Source: Deltaproteobacteria bacterium (lineage in GTDB: Bacteria; JAEEML01). Taken from it: a stretch of 44,925 nucleotides of DNA. The first letter of the stretch is position 1, and every line of letters starts with the position of its first letter. A model generated the notes under the pieces. It saw only the letters and a list, made by a program, of their open reading frames with translations, searched no databases and was not told the origin of the DNA. Where the stretch lies: positions 1 to 44,925 of the forward strand of contig JAEEML010000097.1 of the NCBI GenBank assembly GCA_016283195.1, given 5' to 3'. The position numbers were made by a program, and so were the translations under genes. Shown here piece by piece: positions 16,499 to 24,819 of this stretch.

Positions 16499-17698
16499 AT
16501 GAGCATTAGAAATATTCCCCACCCGGCTTTTTTAGCCGGCGGCTTTCTCTTTCTTCTTTTGGGGCAAATAAGTATTTTGAATAATTTTTGGCAGCCGGAT
16601 TATCTGGCTCTGCTTTCACTCGCGCCCTATTTTATTTGGCCGCTCGGCCTGCTTCTCTCGTTGCGTTTTAATCGCAGCCGCCTGACTCTGGCTCTACTTG
16701 TGAGTGCTGTTTTAGTTTATCTTTTGGCTCTTTATCCCGAAATACGCGCACCATGGCGCGGGCGCGCCGTGATGACCATGCGCTTCTTTTGGCCGCTCTT
16801 TTTGGGCGCCTTGGTATGGAAGGGCGAGCGCGGCATTATTAGCCCGCCGGGGCTTTTGTGGACTATTCCGACCTTTATTATTACTTTGGCTCCTGTTCTC
16901 ATGTGGAATATCGAGCCGGAAATTTTTACCAATTTTTATTTAAAGCTTAATCCGCTTATTTTACCTTGGGCTCCCGGCGCTTATTGGGTAACTGCCGGTG
17001 CGGCGCTTTTAAGCACTATTGCGGCTTATATAAAGCGCCGGGGAGCCACGGAAATATCCTTTATATATATGGTGATAGCCGCTTTTTTAAGCGGCTATTA
17101 TGTTAATTCTCCCGGCGGACTTTTATATTTTGTAAGCGGCGCTCTTATTGCACTTATCGGCCTTTTTGAAACATCGCACCAAATGGCTTTTGGCGATGAG
17201 CTCACCGGCCTTCCCGGACGGCGGGCTTTAAATGAGGCGCTCGCCAAACTGGGCAAGAATTATACTCTGGCTATGGTGGATATAGACCATTTTAAAAAAT
17301 TCAATGATACTTACGGCCATGATACCGGCGATGCCGTTTTGCGTAAAACGGCAGGCCACTTGGCAGGTGTTGGCGGCGGTGGTACGGCGTATCGCTATGG
17401 CGGAGAAGAATTTACAATAGTTTTTCCGGCTAAAAAGGTTGAAGAAGTGGTGCCTATTTTGGATAAAGTGCGCGAAGAAATAGCCTCTGCGCCCTTTATA
17501 GCGCAAAAAGCCGGCAAAGGCGGCAGCAAAAAGGGCAAGCAGAGCAAAAAAGGGCCTTCCGCGGTGACTGTCACTGTCTCCATGGGGGCGGCCCAGGCCG
17601 GCGGCAATTTAAAAAGTGCCGAAGAAGTTATAAAAGCGGCCGATAAAGCACTTTATAAAGCTAAAAAAGGCGGGCGCAACCGGGTGGAAAAGATGTGA
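16499..17698 (+). CDS. Membrane diguanylate cyclase (GGDEF domain)
   Basis: Makes cyclic di-GMP from two GTP. The first 220 residues are hydrophobic with about seven membrane helices and form a MASE-like sensor of unknown ligand. The GGDEF domain follows from DELTGLPGRRAL, with the metal-binding MVDIDHFKKFND segment and the active-site GGEEF at 301-305. No RxxD I-site is visible five residues before GGEEF, so product inhibition by that route is probably lost. A Lys/Gly/Ser-rich insertion lies between the central strands and the TVTVSMGAA motif. The total length is 399 residues. A GGAG lies 5 bases before the ATG. The gene is convergent with the cysteine-rich lipoprotein gene downstream. Confidence 0.88.
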   Translation: MSIRNIPHPAFLAGGFLFLLLGQISILNNFWQPDYLALLSLAPYFIWPLGLLLSLRFNRSRLTLALLVSAVLVYLLALYPEIRAPWRGRAVMTMRFFWPLFLGALVWKGERGIISPPGLLWTIPTFIITLAPVLMWNIEPEIFTNFYLKLNPLILPWAPGAYWVTAGAALLSTIAAYIKRRGATEISFIYMVIAAFLSGYYVNSPGGLLYFVSGALIALIGLFETSHQMAFGDELTGLPGRRALNEALAKLGKNYTLAMVDIDHFKKFNDTYGHDTGDAVLRKTAGHLAGVGGGGTAYRYGGEEFTIVFPAKKVEEVVPILDKVREEIASAPFIAQKAGKGGSKKGKQSKKGPSAVTVTVSMGAAQAGGNLKSAEEVIKAADKALYKAKKGGRNRVEKM

Positions 17699-17753
17699 TG
17701 TTAAATCCGCTATTTGGTTATTCGAGAAGTTCTTAAAATATGGATGGTTTCTT

Positions 17754-17774
17754 TAAAAGCGATATGGGCTTTTA
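17754..17774. terminator. Hairpin between convergent genes
   Basis: TAAAAGC (17754-17760) pairs with GCTTTTA (17768-17774) around a 7-base loop. It lies between the 3' ends of the diguanylate cyclase (+) and the cysteine-rich lipoprotein (-), where a bidirectional terminator is expected. The stem is AT-rich and there is no extended T-run, so strength is uncertain. Confidence 0.35.
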
Positions 17775-17811
17775 GTGATTATGCTTATTGGCAAGGCTGG
17801 TAAATTTTTGG

Positions 17812-19803
17812 TTAGTAGCAACCCAAAGGCATGTCGTGGACAAAGTTTTTACATGTTTTACCATCTATGCAATCGTCATTTGATTTGCATGGTGATGTTT
17901 TGCAAGTAGTACTAGAGGCACACATATAGTTACCACACGAACCAGTAGTGGTTTTTGTAGTGTTTCCGCAGCGATATGTATACTTTAGAGTTCCCTGGCC
18001 AACACAACTAGTGCTTGAAGGAGAACTGGCACAGCATATATTTTCAATGCAATTGCTGTGTAAACAATCAGCATTGGTTTGGCATAGACCGCCGTCCTCT
18101 CTGGGGGGGGTACACTCTTGCATTACACAAGTAGTGCCAGAAGCACAATCGCTATTAGACGCACAGTTGGTGCGGCACTGACCATCGGCGCATATATAAT
18201 TTCCACAGCTGACAGAAGAATAGCCGGAAGGTTGGCACGAATTGCTTTTGCAGATGTAAGGAAATGCGGTAGTAGAACTCTGACAGGTTCCATGTGAGGC
18301 ACAGTCATCTTTAACTTCGGTGCAAATGCCTTTTTTGCCCACAGTATTGCATGAGTGACTGATAAGGTATTTACCATCGCTGCTACAACTATTTTGTGTG
18401 TTGCACTCAGTATCACAGCAAATACCATCCACACAGTAGTTGGTGGCGCAATGGCTTGATTTATCACATGTTTCACCTTGAGGAATGAGCACAGCACAGG
18501 CATGATTAGCCGCGCAATAGGTATCGCTACTACATTGCTCATCGGAAGTACAAGGAGTACCGACAGCCTGATCTTCACATCTACTACTTGTAGAATTGCA
18601 ACTGTCACCAGTTTTGCAGTCGCTACTTTGGTGGCAACACTCACCACCTGGGCAACAGATGCTGGTGGCCGGGCCAGTGGTTGAAAGGTCACAGTGGCCA
18701 CTTAAACACATTAAATCATCGGTGCAGCCGTCTGCGCCATTGGCTTTACGCGGCAGACAGTCATTACCTTGTGGATAATAATCGCTTAGACAGTCGGCGC
18801 AATTTTGTTCCGGATCAAAGCCAACGGCACAGTCATCGCACTCATCACCATCAAAACCTTTGCTACATTCGCAGGTACCGTTATTATCTTGTCCATCTTG
18901 ACACTCGCCATGACCATTGCAGACTTTACCGTCATTTGTAGTGCCAGGACATGGGGCACAACTTTGGCCAAAATAACCTGGTTTGCAGGTACAGATAGAA
19001 CGTTCTGAAGTGCCTTCTTGACACATAAAGCCACTTGATATCTCACAATTATTGCAGCCATCATTGGCATTATCGTTGCCGTCATCGCAGCCCTCAATTG
19101 GCAATTTGATGCCATCGCCGCAGATTGGGGTACAATTTGATTTTTCGTCTTTATTACCTTGGCATTCAAAGCCCCTTTCGATAGTACACGTGCTGGAGCA
19201 GCCGTCGCTATCGCTATTGTTGTCATCGTCACAGGCTTCACCATCCTCGCGGACGCCGTTGCCACATTTGGCTATACAGATTGATTTTCCATTATTATCT
19301 TCTTTACAACTAAACCCGGCTTCTATGTGGCAGGTGGCATCACAACCGTCTTCATTGTTTCTATCGCCGTCATCGCAGGCTTCATCGTCCTCGCGGATGC
19401 CGTTGCCGCATTTGGCTATACAGATTGATTTTCCATTATTATCTTCTTTACAGCTAAACCCGGCTTCTATGTGGCAGGTGGCATCACAACCATTTTTATT
19501 GTTGTTATCGCCATCATCGCAAGCTTCATCGGCTTCGCGGACGCCGTTGCCGCATGAAGTGCTCTTGCCCTGCAGGCAGAATCCATCCTCACAATGTTGT
19601 TCCAGCATATTGCAATCGCTGTGTCTTTGGCATAGTTTGCTACAGATATTTTTTTTGCAAAAAAGCCCTTCTTTGCAATCCTTGTTTTGTGTACAACTGC
19701 CCCCCTCAGAGCTGGGGTCATTACTGTCTTCTGGCACAGGAGAAGTACAACTCATGATAAAGAGCAAAGAAAAAGTAAAGAAACTTCGTGCAGCCTTTTT
19801 CAT
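17812..19803 (-). CDS. Cysteine-rich lipoprotein with DUF4215/Myxococcus-type repeats
   Basis: A 663-residue secreted lipoprotein (lipobox FIMSC, C19). A Ser/Asp/Glu-rich stalk and a Cys-rich opening lead into four tandem repeats beginning CGNG/CGDG with an EACDDGD-like core and a GF.C end, the DUF4215 or Myxococcus cysteine-rich repeat. EGF-like loops (CKPGYFGQSC, CECSKGFDGDEC) and further disulfide-rich modules of the 'CxxxxDCxxG' kind follow to the C-terminus. The Asp/Asn-rich repeats probably bind calcium. The frame extends upstream to 19857, but ATG 19803 has GGGAGG 5-6 bases upstream and begins the signal peptide. It lies 107 bases downstream of a related gene in the same direction. Likely surface role: adhesion or binding; unproven. 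Confidence 0.78.
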   Translation of the reverse strand: MKKAARSFFTFSLLFIMSCTSPVPEDSNDPSSEGGSCTQNKDCKEGLFCKKNICSKLCQRHSDCNMLEQHCEDGFCLQGKSTSCGNGVREADEACDDGDNNNKNGCDATCHIEAGFSCKEDNNGKSICIAKCGNGIREDDEACDDGDRNNEDGCDATCHIEAGFSCKEDNNGKSICIAKCGNGVREDGEACDDDNNSDSDGCSSTCTIERGFECQGNKDEKSNCTPICGDGIKLPIEGCDDGNDNANDGCNNCEISSGFMCQEGTSERSICTCKPGYFGQSCAPCPGTTNDGKVCNGHGECQDGQDNNGTCECSKGFDGDECDDCAVGFDPEQNCADCLSDYYPQGNDCLPRKANGADGCTDDLMCLSGHCDLSTTGPATSICCPGGECCHQSSDCKTGDSCNSTSSRCEDQAVGTPCTSDEQCSSDTYCAANHACAVLIPQGETCDKSSHCATNYCVDGICCDTECNTQNSCSSDGKYLISHSCNTVGKKGICTEVKDDCASHGTCQSSTTAFPYICKSNSCQPSGYSSVSCGNYICADGQCRTNCASNSDCASGTTCVMQECTPPREDGGLCQTNADCLHSNCIENICCASSPSSTSCVGQGTLKYTYRCGNTTKTTTGSCGNYMCASSTTCKTSPCKSNDDCIDGKTCKNFVHDMPLGCY
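19123..19554 (-). repeat. Tandem 144-bp repeats inside the cysteine-rich gene
   Basis: Three in-frame units of 144 bases (48 codons) occupy 19554-19411, 19410-19267 and 19266-19123. The first two are nearly identical at the DNA level, sharing long exact stretches; the third is diverged. A further diverged unit follows. The near identity points to recent duplication or gene conversion. Confidence 0.8.
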
Positions 19804-19910
19804 AATAACCTCCCAAAAGTGTTTTACCCGCTTGGTGTTATGCCAGCGAGTCAGCAAATTTAATCTTTAAATTATTCTTAGCGAACGTCAATTGAAAATT
19901 TAATAACTAA

Positions 19911-21380
19911 TTAGCAGCCATAGCCGTAGCAGCAGCCTTTGCCCACCACGCAAGTTAGAGGAGAGTGGCACTGCTCATTATCTGTTTTTCTGTAACAGCC
20001 TTTGCCTGATTCGTTACAATATTCATGAACAGGAGTGTTATTGTTGCAAGCCGGGACATGAGCGCAGTCGGTATCGCAGCAAATACTGCCACTGGCCGTG
20101 CCGCTCATTTTGCAATAACCATCAATACATTCGCTGCCATAAGTGCAGCTTTCGCCGCCTAGTTTTAGGCAAGTGCCTTGGCCGTCACATTTTCGGCCGT
20201 TATTGCAGGAATCGCTATCTTCCTGCCCACCGGCTACCAAAGAGCAAACTCCGCTGCCGTTTAAATTGCAGGCCATACAGGTTCCGCAAGCGGCACTTTC
20301 GCAACATACGGCATCAACGCAATGGCCGGTAATGCACTCAATACCATCGGAGCAGCTTTTGCCCTGAGCGGTTTTGCATGAACCATGGCCATCGCAGGCT
20401 TCGTTTATGTGATTACAGGTGTCTGCATCTTTTTCTCCAGCGGGGAGCAGCTGGCAAGTACCTAAATTTTCCGGCAGATTGCAGGCCATACAGGTGCTGG
20501 AGCAGGCACTATCGCAGCAAACGCCGTCCACGCAGTAGCCGGAGGCACATTCCGCCGCGTTTTCACAGGTAAGGCCGGGATTTTTAAGGCAGATGCCGCT
20601 TTTACAGGTGCCGTTTAAAAGGCTTTTGTCTTCGCCGGTAGCGCAGGTGGAGCCGTCATCAATATTGCGTGCCGAGCAGGGCGGGTCGGCCGCAGAATCA
20701 GGGTCGCATTTAAAAATATGGCAGGAGTTTTCCTCTTGATTGCAAGTGACATTTTCGCAAAAACCGGCGCAGCGCAGGGCACAACTTGGGCATTCGTCAT
20801 CGTCATAACCATAGTGGCACTCGCCGCTATTAGCTTCGCAAGTGCCGATAGGATCATAATTGCGATAGATACTGTTATTTTCTACGCATTCACTACTTGG
20901 CGGAGTGTTGCAGATTTTAGGCGTGCCCCGGCAAGTGCCGTCTTGGCATAAGTCGTTTAAAGTACAGGGATTTTGATCGTTGCAGCGCCTGGTATCTTCA
21001 CTGTCGCTGTTAAGAACTGCCGGGTAATGGCAACGGCCGGCCAGGCAAATGCCGGTGCCGCTCTTTTCTAATTTTTCGCAGGAACCCGGGGTGGTGCAAT
21101 CGCTATTATCCGAGCACTCGGGATTTTTTACCAAAAGGCAAACATCATTGCGACATTCATGGTCTGGAGAGCAATCTGTGTCACTAGAGCATATTGGGCG
21201 GCAAAAGTATTCATAGCAGGAAAAACCGCCGGGGCATTTTTGTGTAGCGCTGCAATCTGAGCCGTCAATTGCGGTATCGTTATTCTGGCTCCCGTTATCA
21301 TCGCCGTTACTATGGTTACACGAGGCTGTATAGAAAAATACCGCGCCGAGAATAAAACGATAAAGGAGAACTCTTTTCAT
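19911..21380 (-). CDS. Cysteine-rich lipoprotein
   Basis: A 489-residue lipoprotein (signal peptide, C21 in YTASC) with an Asn/Asp-rich stalk and about 60 cysteines in short disulfide-rich modules. Recurrent units include SGYCVDGVCCD, TGHCVDAVCCE and CMACNLNG-type segments. The pattern matches secreted Cys-rich proteins of Myxococcota, though no DUF4215 core is present. Ligand and role are unknown. A GGGGAG RBS precedes the ATG. It is the first gene of a probable two-gene unit with the DUF4215 lipoprotein and diverges from the carboxyltransferase gene. Confidence 0.72.
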   Translation of the reverse strand: MKRVLLYRFILGAVFFYTASCNHSNGDDNGSQNNDTAIDGSDCSATQKCPGGFSCYEYFCRPICSSDTDCSPDHECRNDVCLLVKNPECSDNSDCTTPGSCEKLEKSGTGICLAGRCHYPAVLNSDSEDTRRCNDQNPCTLNDLCQDGTCRGTPKICNTPPSSECVENNSIYRNYDPIGTCEANSGECHYGYDDDECPSCALRCAGFCENVTCNQEENSCHIFKCDPDSAADPPCSARNIDDGSTCATGEDKSLLNGTCKSGICLKNPGLTCENAAECASGYCVDGVCCDSACSSTCMACNLPENLGTCQLLPAGEKDADTCNHINEACDGHGSCKTAQGKSCSDGIECITGHCVDAVCCESAACGTCMACNLNGSGVCSLVAGGQEDSDSCNNGRKCDGQGTCLKLGGESCTYGSECIDGYCKMSGTASGSICCDTDCAHVPACNNNTPVHEYCNESGKGCYRKTDNEQCHSPLTCVVGKGCCYGYGC

Positions 21381-21550
21381 AATAATGCTCCCCGCTGCTT
21401 AGCAAACCTGCCAAATAATGATGAGCCGGCAGGCACTAAATACTTTATAGCAACTTGCTTTTAATGTCACTCTAGGAAGTTTGCGGGGCTTAAGGCGGGC
21501 GCGGTGTGGAGAAGGCAATATTTCTTTTAATTATTTCTTTTAATCATCTC

Positions 21551-21579
21551 TTGAACAATCAAAATAATTGGGCCATTAT
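21551..21579 (+). promoter_or_regulatory. Possible promoter of the carboxyltransferase gene
   Basis: TTGAAC (21551-21556) and CATTAT (21574-21579) are spaced by 17 bases, each matching the sigma-70 consensus at 4 of 6 positions. Transcription would start near 21586, giving a leader of about 45 bases before ATG 21631. Confidence 0.4.
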
Positions 21580-21630
21580 AGCGCCGGTTAAAAAGAGCGG
21601 GTGCGGTAACTCGCTTGAAAGGATAACAAT

Positions 21631-23472
21631 ATGATAAAAGTTCGCTTTATGGACACGACATTTCGCGATGGTTTTCAATCGGTTTTCGGCTCCAGAGTCT
21701 TTTATAAAGACTTCATGCCCGCCGTGGCCGCTGCTCGCGAAGCCGGTATTGACTATTTTGAATTTGGCGGCGGGGCGCGTTACCAGTCGCTTTTCTTTTA
21801 TTTAAATGAATCGGCTTACGATATGATGGACCTCTTCCGCAAGACAGCGGGGCCCGATGCCAATTTGCAAACTCTTTCGCGCGGTATCAACGTGGTGGCC
21901 TTAAAGCAGTGCCCGCGCGATATTATCGACCTCCACGCCAAGCTCTTTAAAAAGCACGGCGCCACTACTATCCGCAATTTCGATGCTTTAAACGATGTAA
22001 ATAACCTCATCTATTCCGGCGAGTGCATCAATAAGCACGGCCTAAAGCACCAAATCACCATCACCATGATGGATTTACCCCCCAAATGCGAAGGGGCCCA
22101 CACCGCCGAGTTCTATATCAGCCGCTTAAAAGAGATTATTAAGAGCGGTATTCATTTTGATTCTTTAGCTTTTAAAGATGCTTCCGGCACCTCTAACCCG
22201 GCCAAAGTTTTTGAGACTATGAAAGAGGCCCGTAAGCTTCTTGGCGATGATGTGCCGATTCACTTCCACACCCATGACACCGCCGGCCTCGCCATTGCCG
22301 CTTGTCTCGCTGCTATTGAAGGCGGCGCCACCAAGGATGGCAACTTCTGCGTGGATTTGGCCCAGAGCCCCATCTCGCACGGCACCTGCCAGCCCGATAT
22401 CATCACCATGGCCCATGCTTTAAAGGGCAAAAATTACACTCTCGATGTGGATATTATGAAGATTTTAAAATCCGAAGATGTCCTTAATGAGTGCTTAAAA
22501 GATTACTTTATGCCGCCGGAGGCCCGCCAGGTTACCCCCAGCGTCACCCTCTCGCCGCTCCCCGGCGGGGCTTTAACCTCCAATACCATGATGATGCGCG
22601 ATCAAGGCATTATGGACAAATATCCCGAAGTCATCAAAGCCATGAGCGAAGTGGTGGCTAAGGGCGGCTTTGGCACCTCGGTTACTCCCGTTTCCCAGTT
22701 CTATTGGCAACAGGCTTTTGCCAATGCCATTCAGGGTCCCTGGAAAAAGATCACCGACGGCTATGGCAACATGGTTCTTGGCTACTTTGGTAAAACCCCG
22801 GTTGCCCCCGACCCCAAAGTGGTGGAGCTCGCCAAAGAGCAGCTGGGTAAGCCGGTTTATACCGGCAATCCCTTGGATGAGCTGGAGCCTGGTATTCCCG
22901 CCGCTACCAAGATACTTAAAGAGAACAATATCGAAGTTACCGAAGAAAATATTTTCTGTGTAGCTATATGCGGCGAAAAGGGTCTGCCCTTCCTTAAAGG
23001 CGAAGGCAAAGTCAACGGCGTGCGCAAAAATGAGAAAAAAGAGGCGGCTCCGGCGGCCGCCGCTCCTGCCGCTGCCCCTGCCGGCCGTGGGCCCAGAAAT
23101 TACAATGTCACCGTGGACGGCGTTACTTACCAGGTTACTCTGGAAGAGGGCGGCGCCGGTTCTGCGCCCCGGGCTGTAGCTGCTCCGGCGGCGCCTAGAG
23201 CCATTGCTGCTCCGGCTGCTCCGGCGGCGGCCGCTCCCGCTACTGCTCCTGTTGCCGGCGGCCAACAAATTACCGCTCCTATGCCGGGCACAATTTTGAA
23301 AATCTGTGTCTCTAATGGCCAAGCCGTTAAACGCGGCGACGATCTCGTCATCATCGAAGCTATGAAGATGGAAACCCCCATCAAAGCACCGGCTGACGGC
23401 ACTGTGGCCCAAATCAATGCTTCCCAAGGGCAAAATGTGGCCAGCGGGCAACTTTTGGTGGTTTTAAGCTGA
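21631..23472 (+). CDS. Biotin-dependent carboxyltransferase (pyruvate carboxylase B / oxaloacetate decarboxylase alpha-like)
   Basis: A 613-residue protein with the HMGL-like TIM-barrel carboxyltransferase domain (about 1-300), a conserved PYC_OADA region, an Ala/Pro linker (about 470-540) and a C-terminal biotinyl domain with AMKMETP. The biotinylated lysine is K579. Active-site features are present: DTTFRDGFQS, the carbamylation-type lysine in FKDASG, the metal-binding HFHTHDTAG histidines, and a Thr in GTCQP. Some motifs differ from classical forms (DTTLRDG.QS; SMSG.TSQP). The neighbours expected of a decarboxylase sodium pump (beta/gamma subunits) or of a carboxylase (biotin carboxylase) are absent. 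Transfer of a carboxyl group between biotin and pyruvate/oxaloacetate is the likely chemistry; the acceptor is unproven. Confidence 0.82.
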   Translation: MIKVRFMDTTFRDGFQSVFGSRVFYKDFMPAVAAAREAGIDYFEFGGGARYQSLFFYLNESAYDMMDLFRKTAGPDANLQTLSRGINVVALKQCPRDIIDLHAKLFKKHGATTIRNFDALNDVNNLIYSGECINKHGLKHQITITMMDLPPKCEGAHTAEFYISRLKEIIKSGIHFDSLAFKDASGTSNPAKVFETMKEARKLLGDDVPIHFHTHDTAGLAIAACLAAIEGGATKDGNFCVDLAQSPISHGTCQPDIITMAHALKGKNYTLDVDIMKILKSEDVLNECLKDYFMPPEARQVTPSVTLSPLPGGALTSNTMMMRDQGIMDKYPEVIKAMSEVVAKGGFGTSVTPVSQFYWQQAFANAIQGPWKKITDGYGNMVLGYFGKTPVAPDPKVVELAKEQLGKPVYTGNPLDELEPGIPAATKILKENNIEVTEENIFCVAICGEKGLPFLKGEGKVNGVRKNEKKEAAPAAAAPAAAPAGRGPRNYNVTVDGVTYQVTLEEGGAGSAPRAVAAPAAPRAIAAPAAPAAAAPATAPVAGGQQITAPMPGTILKICVSNGQAVKRGDDLVIIEAMKMETPIKAPADGTVAQINASQGQNVASGQLLVVLS

Positions 23473-23860
23473 GCTTACTCCCGCATTACTAAGAACCTGT
23501 TTTCGCCGCTTATTCCCAAATGAAAAATTAACCACTTGTTTTTTTAGATAAAATAAGTTTTGGGCTCCAATAAGCGAGGCTGCCGCCCTGCCGCCCTGTC
23601 GTGGATTGGTAACTATTTGTGAAACGCATGTAAATTCAAATAGATGAGCCCTCTCTATTTGTAAAAATGGAGAGGGTGAGCTGCCAAATTTCCACGACTT
23701 GTGGGGTGAGGGCGCCGCAGGCAGAGAGCGATTTTCATAAAAATCCAATGAGTTAGGAGGAGGGGCCCGCGCAGTGCTCTAGCTATATCTGGCCTAAAAA
23801 TTTAGGTGTCCTGCCCACGAAAACGGGAGAAGAGATTCCCAAAAAGTGTAAATTAAGAGT
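23473..23860. other. Noncoding 388-bp intergenic region rich in inverted repeats
   Basis: Between the carboxyltransferase gene (+) and the redox operon (-), which are convergent. I see no real gene; a 94-codon minus frame here is an artefact of the repeat. The region contains GTCGTGGA near 23598 with its reverse complement TCCACGAC near 23690, a 12-bp hairpin (23649-23676) and a 16-bp palindrome (23730-23745). Confidence 0.6.
23632..23790. repeat. Dispersed palindromic intergenic element, copy 1
   Basis: Shares an ordered set of parts with a second copy at 39140-39240: AAATTCA, then GAGCCC leading into a long hairpin, then a palindrome (GATTTTCATAAAAATC here), then TCCAAT.AGTTA and a CTAT-rich end. 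The hairpin stem here pairs 23649-23660 with 23665-23676, 12 bp with one wobble. This copy carries about 55 extra bases between hairpin and palindrome, including GGGGTGAGGG, which recalls the CCCTCTCC/GGAGAGGG...GGGGTGAGGG intergenic repeats common in proteobacteria. It may act as a terminator for the convergent genes. Confidence 0.6.
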
Positions 23861-24819
23861 TTATATCTGGCTATTGGCTTTTTCGATATCACTCAGCTTT
23901 ACTGCCGGGTGGCGATAGCGGGCCCGAGGATTCTTTTCCCCTTTGGTGAGAATGATGGCCTTATGCGGGCAGGCATGGGCGCAGGCCAGGCAGAGTTCAC
24001 ATTCGCCTTGTGGCTCTGCCTTTAGCTCGCTATAGCGGTAATTATTTCTTGGGCAAACGCGGCTACAAATGCCGCAAGTTATGCAGTTATCAGTTACTGT
24101 AAACCATTCTTCCGCTCTGGCTTTTACGCCCGTGGCCGTAAATGGCGTGCCCGGGCGCTTTAACAGCTTTTCATGGTGTTCTCGCTCGGCTGTGCTTACC
24201 GCTTCTATCTCTTGTCGTCTGCCATTTATAGCCGCTTTTATGCGCGCCAGATTTTCGTCAAAATGTTTATTTATTTGTTTTTGCTCATCCATGTCAAAGG
24301 CCGGTAGCCAGTTGTCCACCATGAGCAATGTGGCGATATAATTAAAAGAATGGCCGCTTTCTTTACCGATTTGAGCGCAAATTTCGGCGGCGCTGCCTTT
24401 ACCGGCGCCGTAGGTCAAAACAGCAAAGAGGTAATTACATTTAAGCTGCGCTTTTTTTAAAAAAGAGCGCACCATATTGGGCGGCATGTGGGCGTAAATG
24501 GGATAGACAATGCCTATTTCTTCCGCTTCATAGCTGAGCTCGCCCTTTTTTAAGGCCTTAGGAATACTGATGATATCGCCTGAGAGCTCGCGGGCCACAT
24601 AGAGGCTGTTGCCGGTGCCGGTAAAAAAGAAGATTAGGCGCCTTGGTTTGACCTTTGCCTGCTCACCAGCCTGGGGAAAAGTCTGGCTTTTGGGGCCCTC
24701 TTTTCCGCTTTTAGCCTCTTGTTGACAGGCCGTCAAAGAGGTAAGCCCGCCCAGCATGGCGCGCCTATGGTGGTGCCCATGATTTTTAAGGCTTCTCTTC
24801 TGTTTAATTCTTTAGCCAT
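23861..24819 (-). CDS. Flavodoxin/ferredoxin (EFR1-type) with Tat lipoprotein signal, one-base frameshift
   Basis: The uninterrupted frame runs 24757-23861 (298 residues): a flavodoxin-like domain with FFFTGTGNSLYVA (FMN site) and two [4Fe-4S] motifs, CITCGICSRVCP and CELCLACAHACP, as in EFR1-family ferredoxins. It begins abruptly at MLGGLTSLTAC. Just upstream in another frame, ATG 24819 starts MAKELNRREALKIMGTTIG, an obvious twin-arginine signal. It overlaps the stop of the previous gene (ATGGCTAA), as expected in an operon. One extra base near GGCGCGCC (24755-24764) would join the two into a continuous Tat signal ending in the lipobox LTAC. Either a real frameshift, programmed shifting or a sequence error. 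Likely a membrane-anchored, exported electron carrier for the neighbouring reductase. Confidence 0.75.

Noticed and set aside
19123-19554. 144-bp tandem units considered as a CRISPR or mobile array
   Set aside because: The units are contiguous, in frame and encode a known Cys-rich protein repeat.
19052-19870. 272-codon plus-strand ORF opposite the DUF4215 gene
   Set aside because: Its Ser/Pro/Leu/Gln repeats are the antisense of the tandem Cys-rich repeats. No signal or RBS was found.
22573-23451. 292-codon minus-strand ORF opposite the carboxyltransferase
   Set aside because: It is antisense to a clear enzyme gene with intact motifs, has no plausible RBS, and its Gly/Ser-rich composition follows from the opposite strand's Ala/Pro linker.
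23464-23748. 94-codon minus-strand ORF starting MDFYENRSLPAAPS
   Set aside because: It lies entirely over the hairpin-rich repeat. A very similar reading occurs in the second copy near 39190, and the sequence is typical of spurious ORFs over intergenic repeats.
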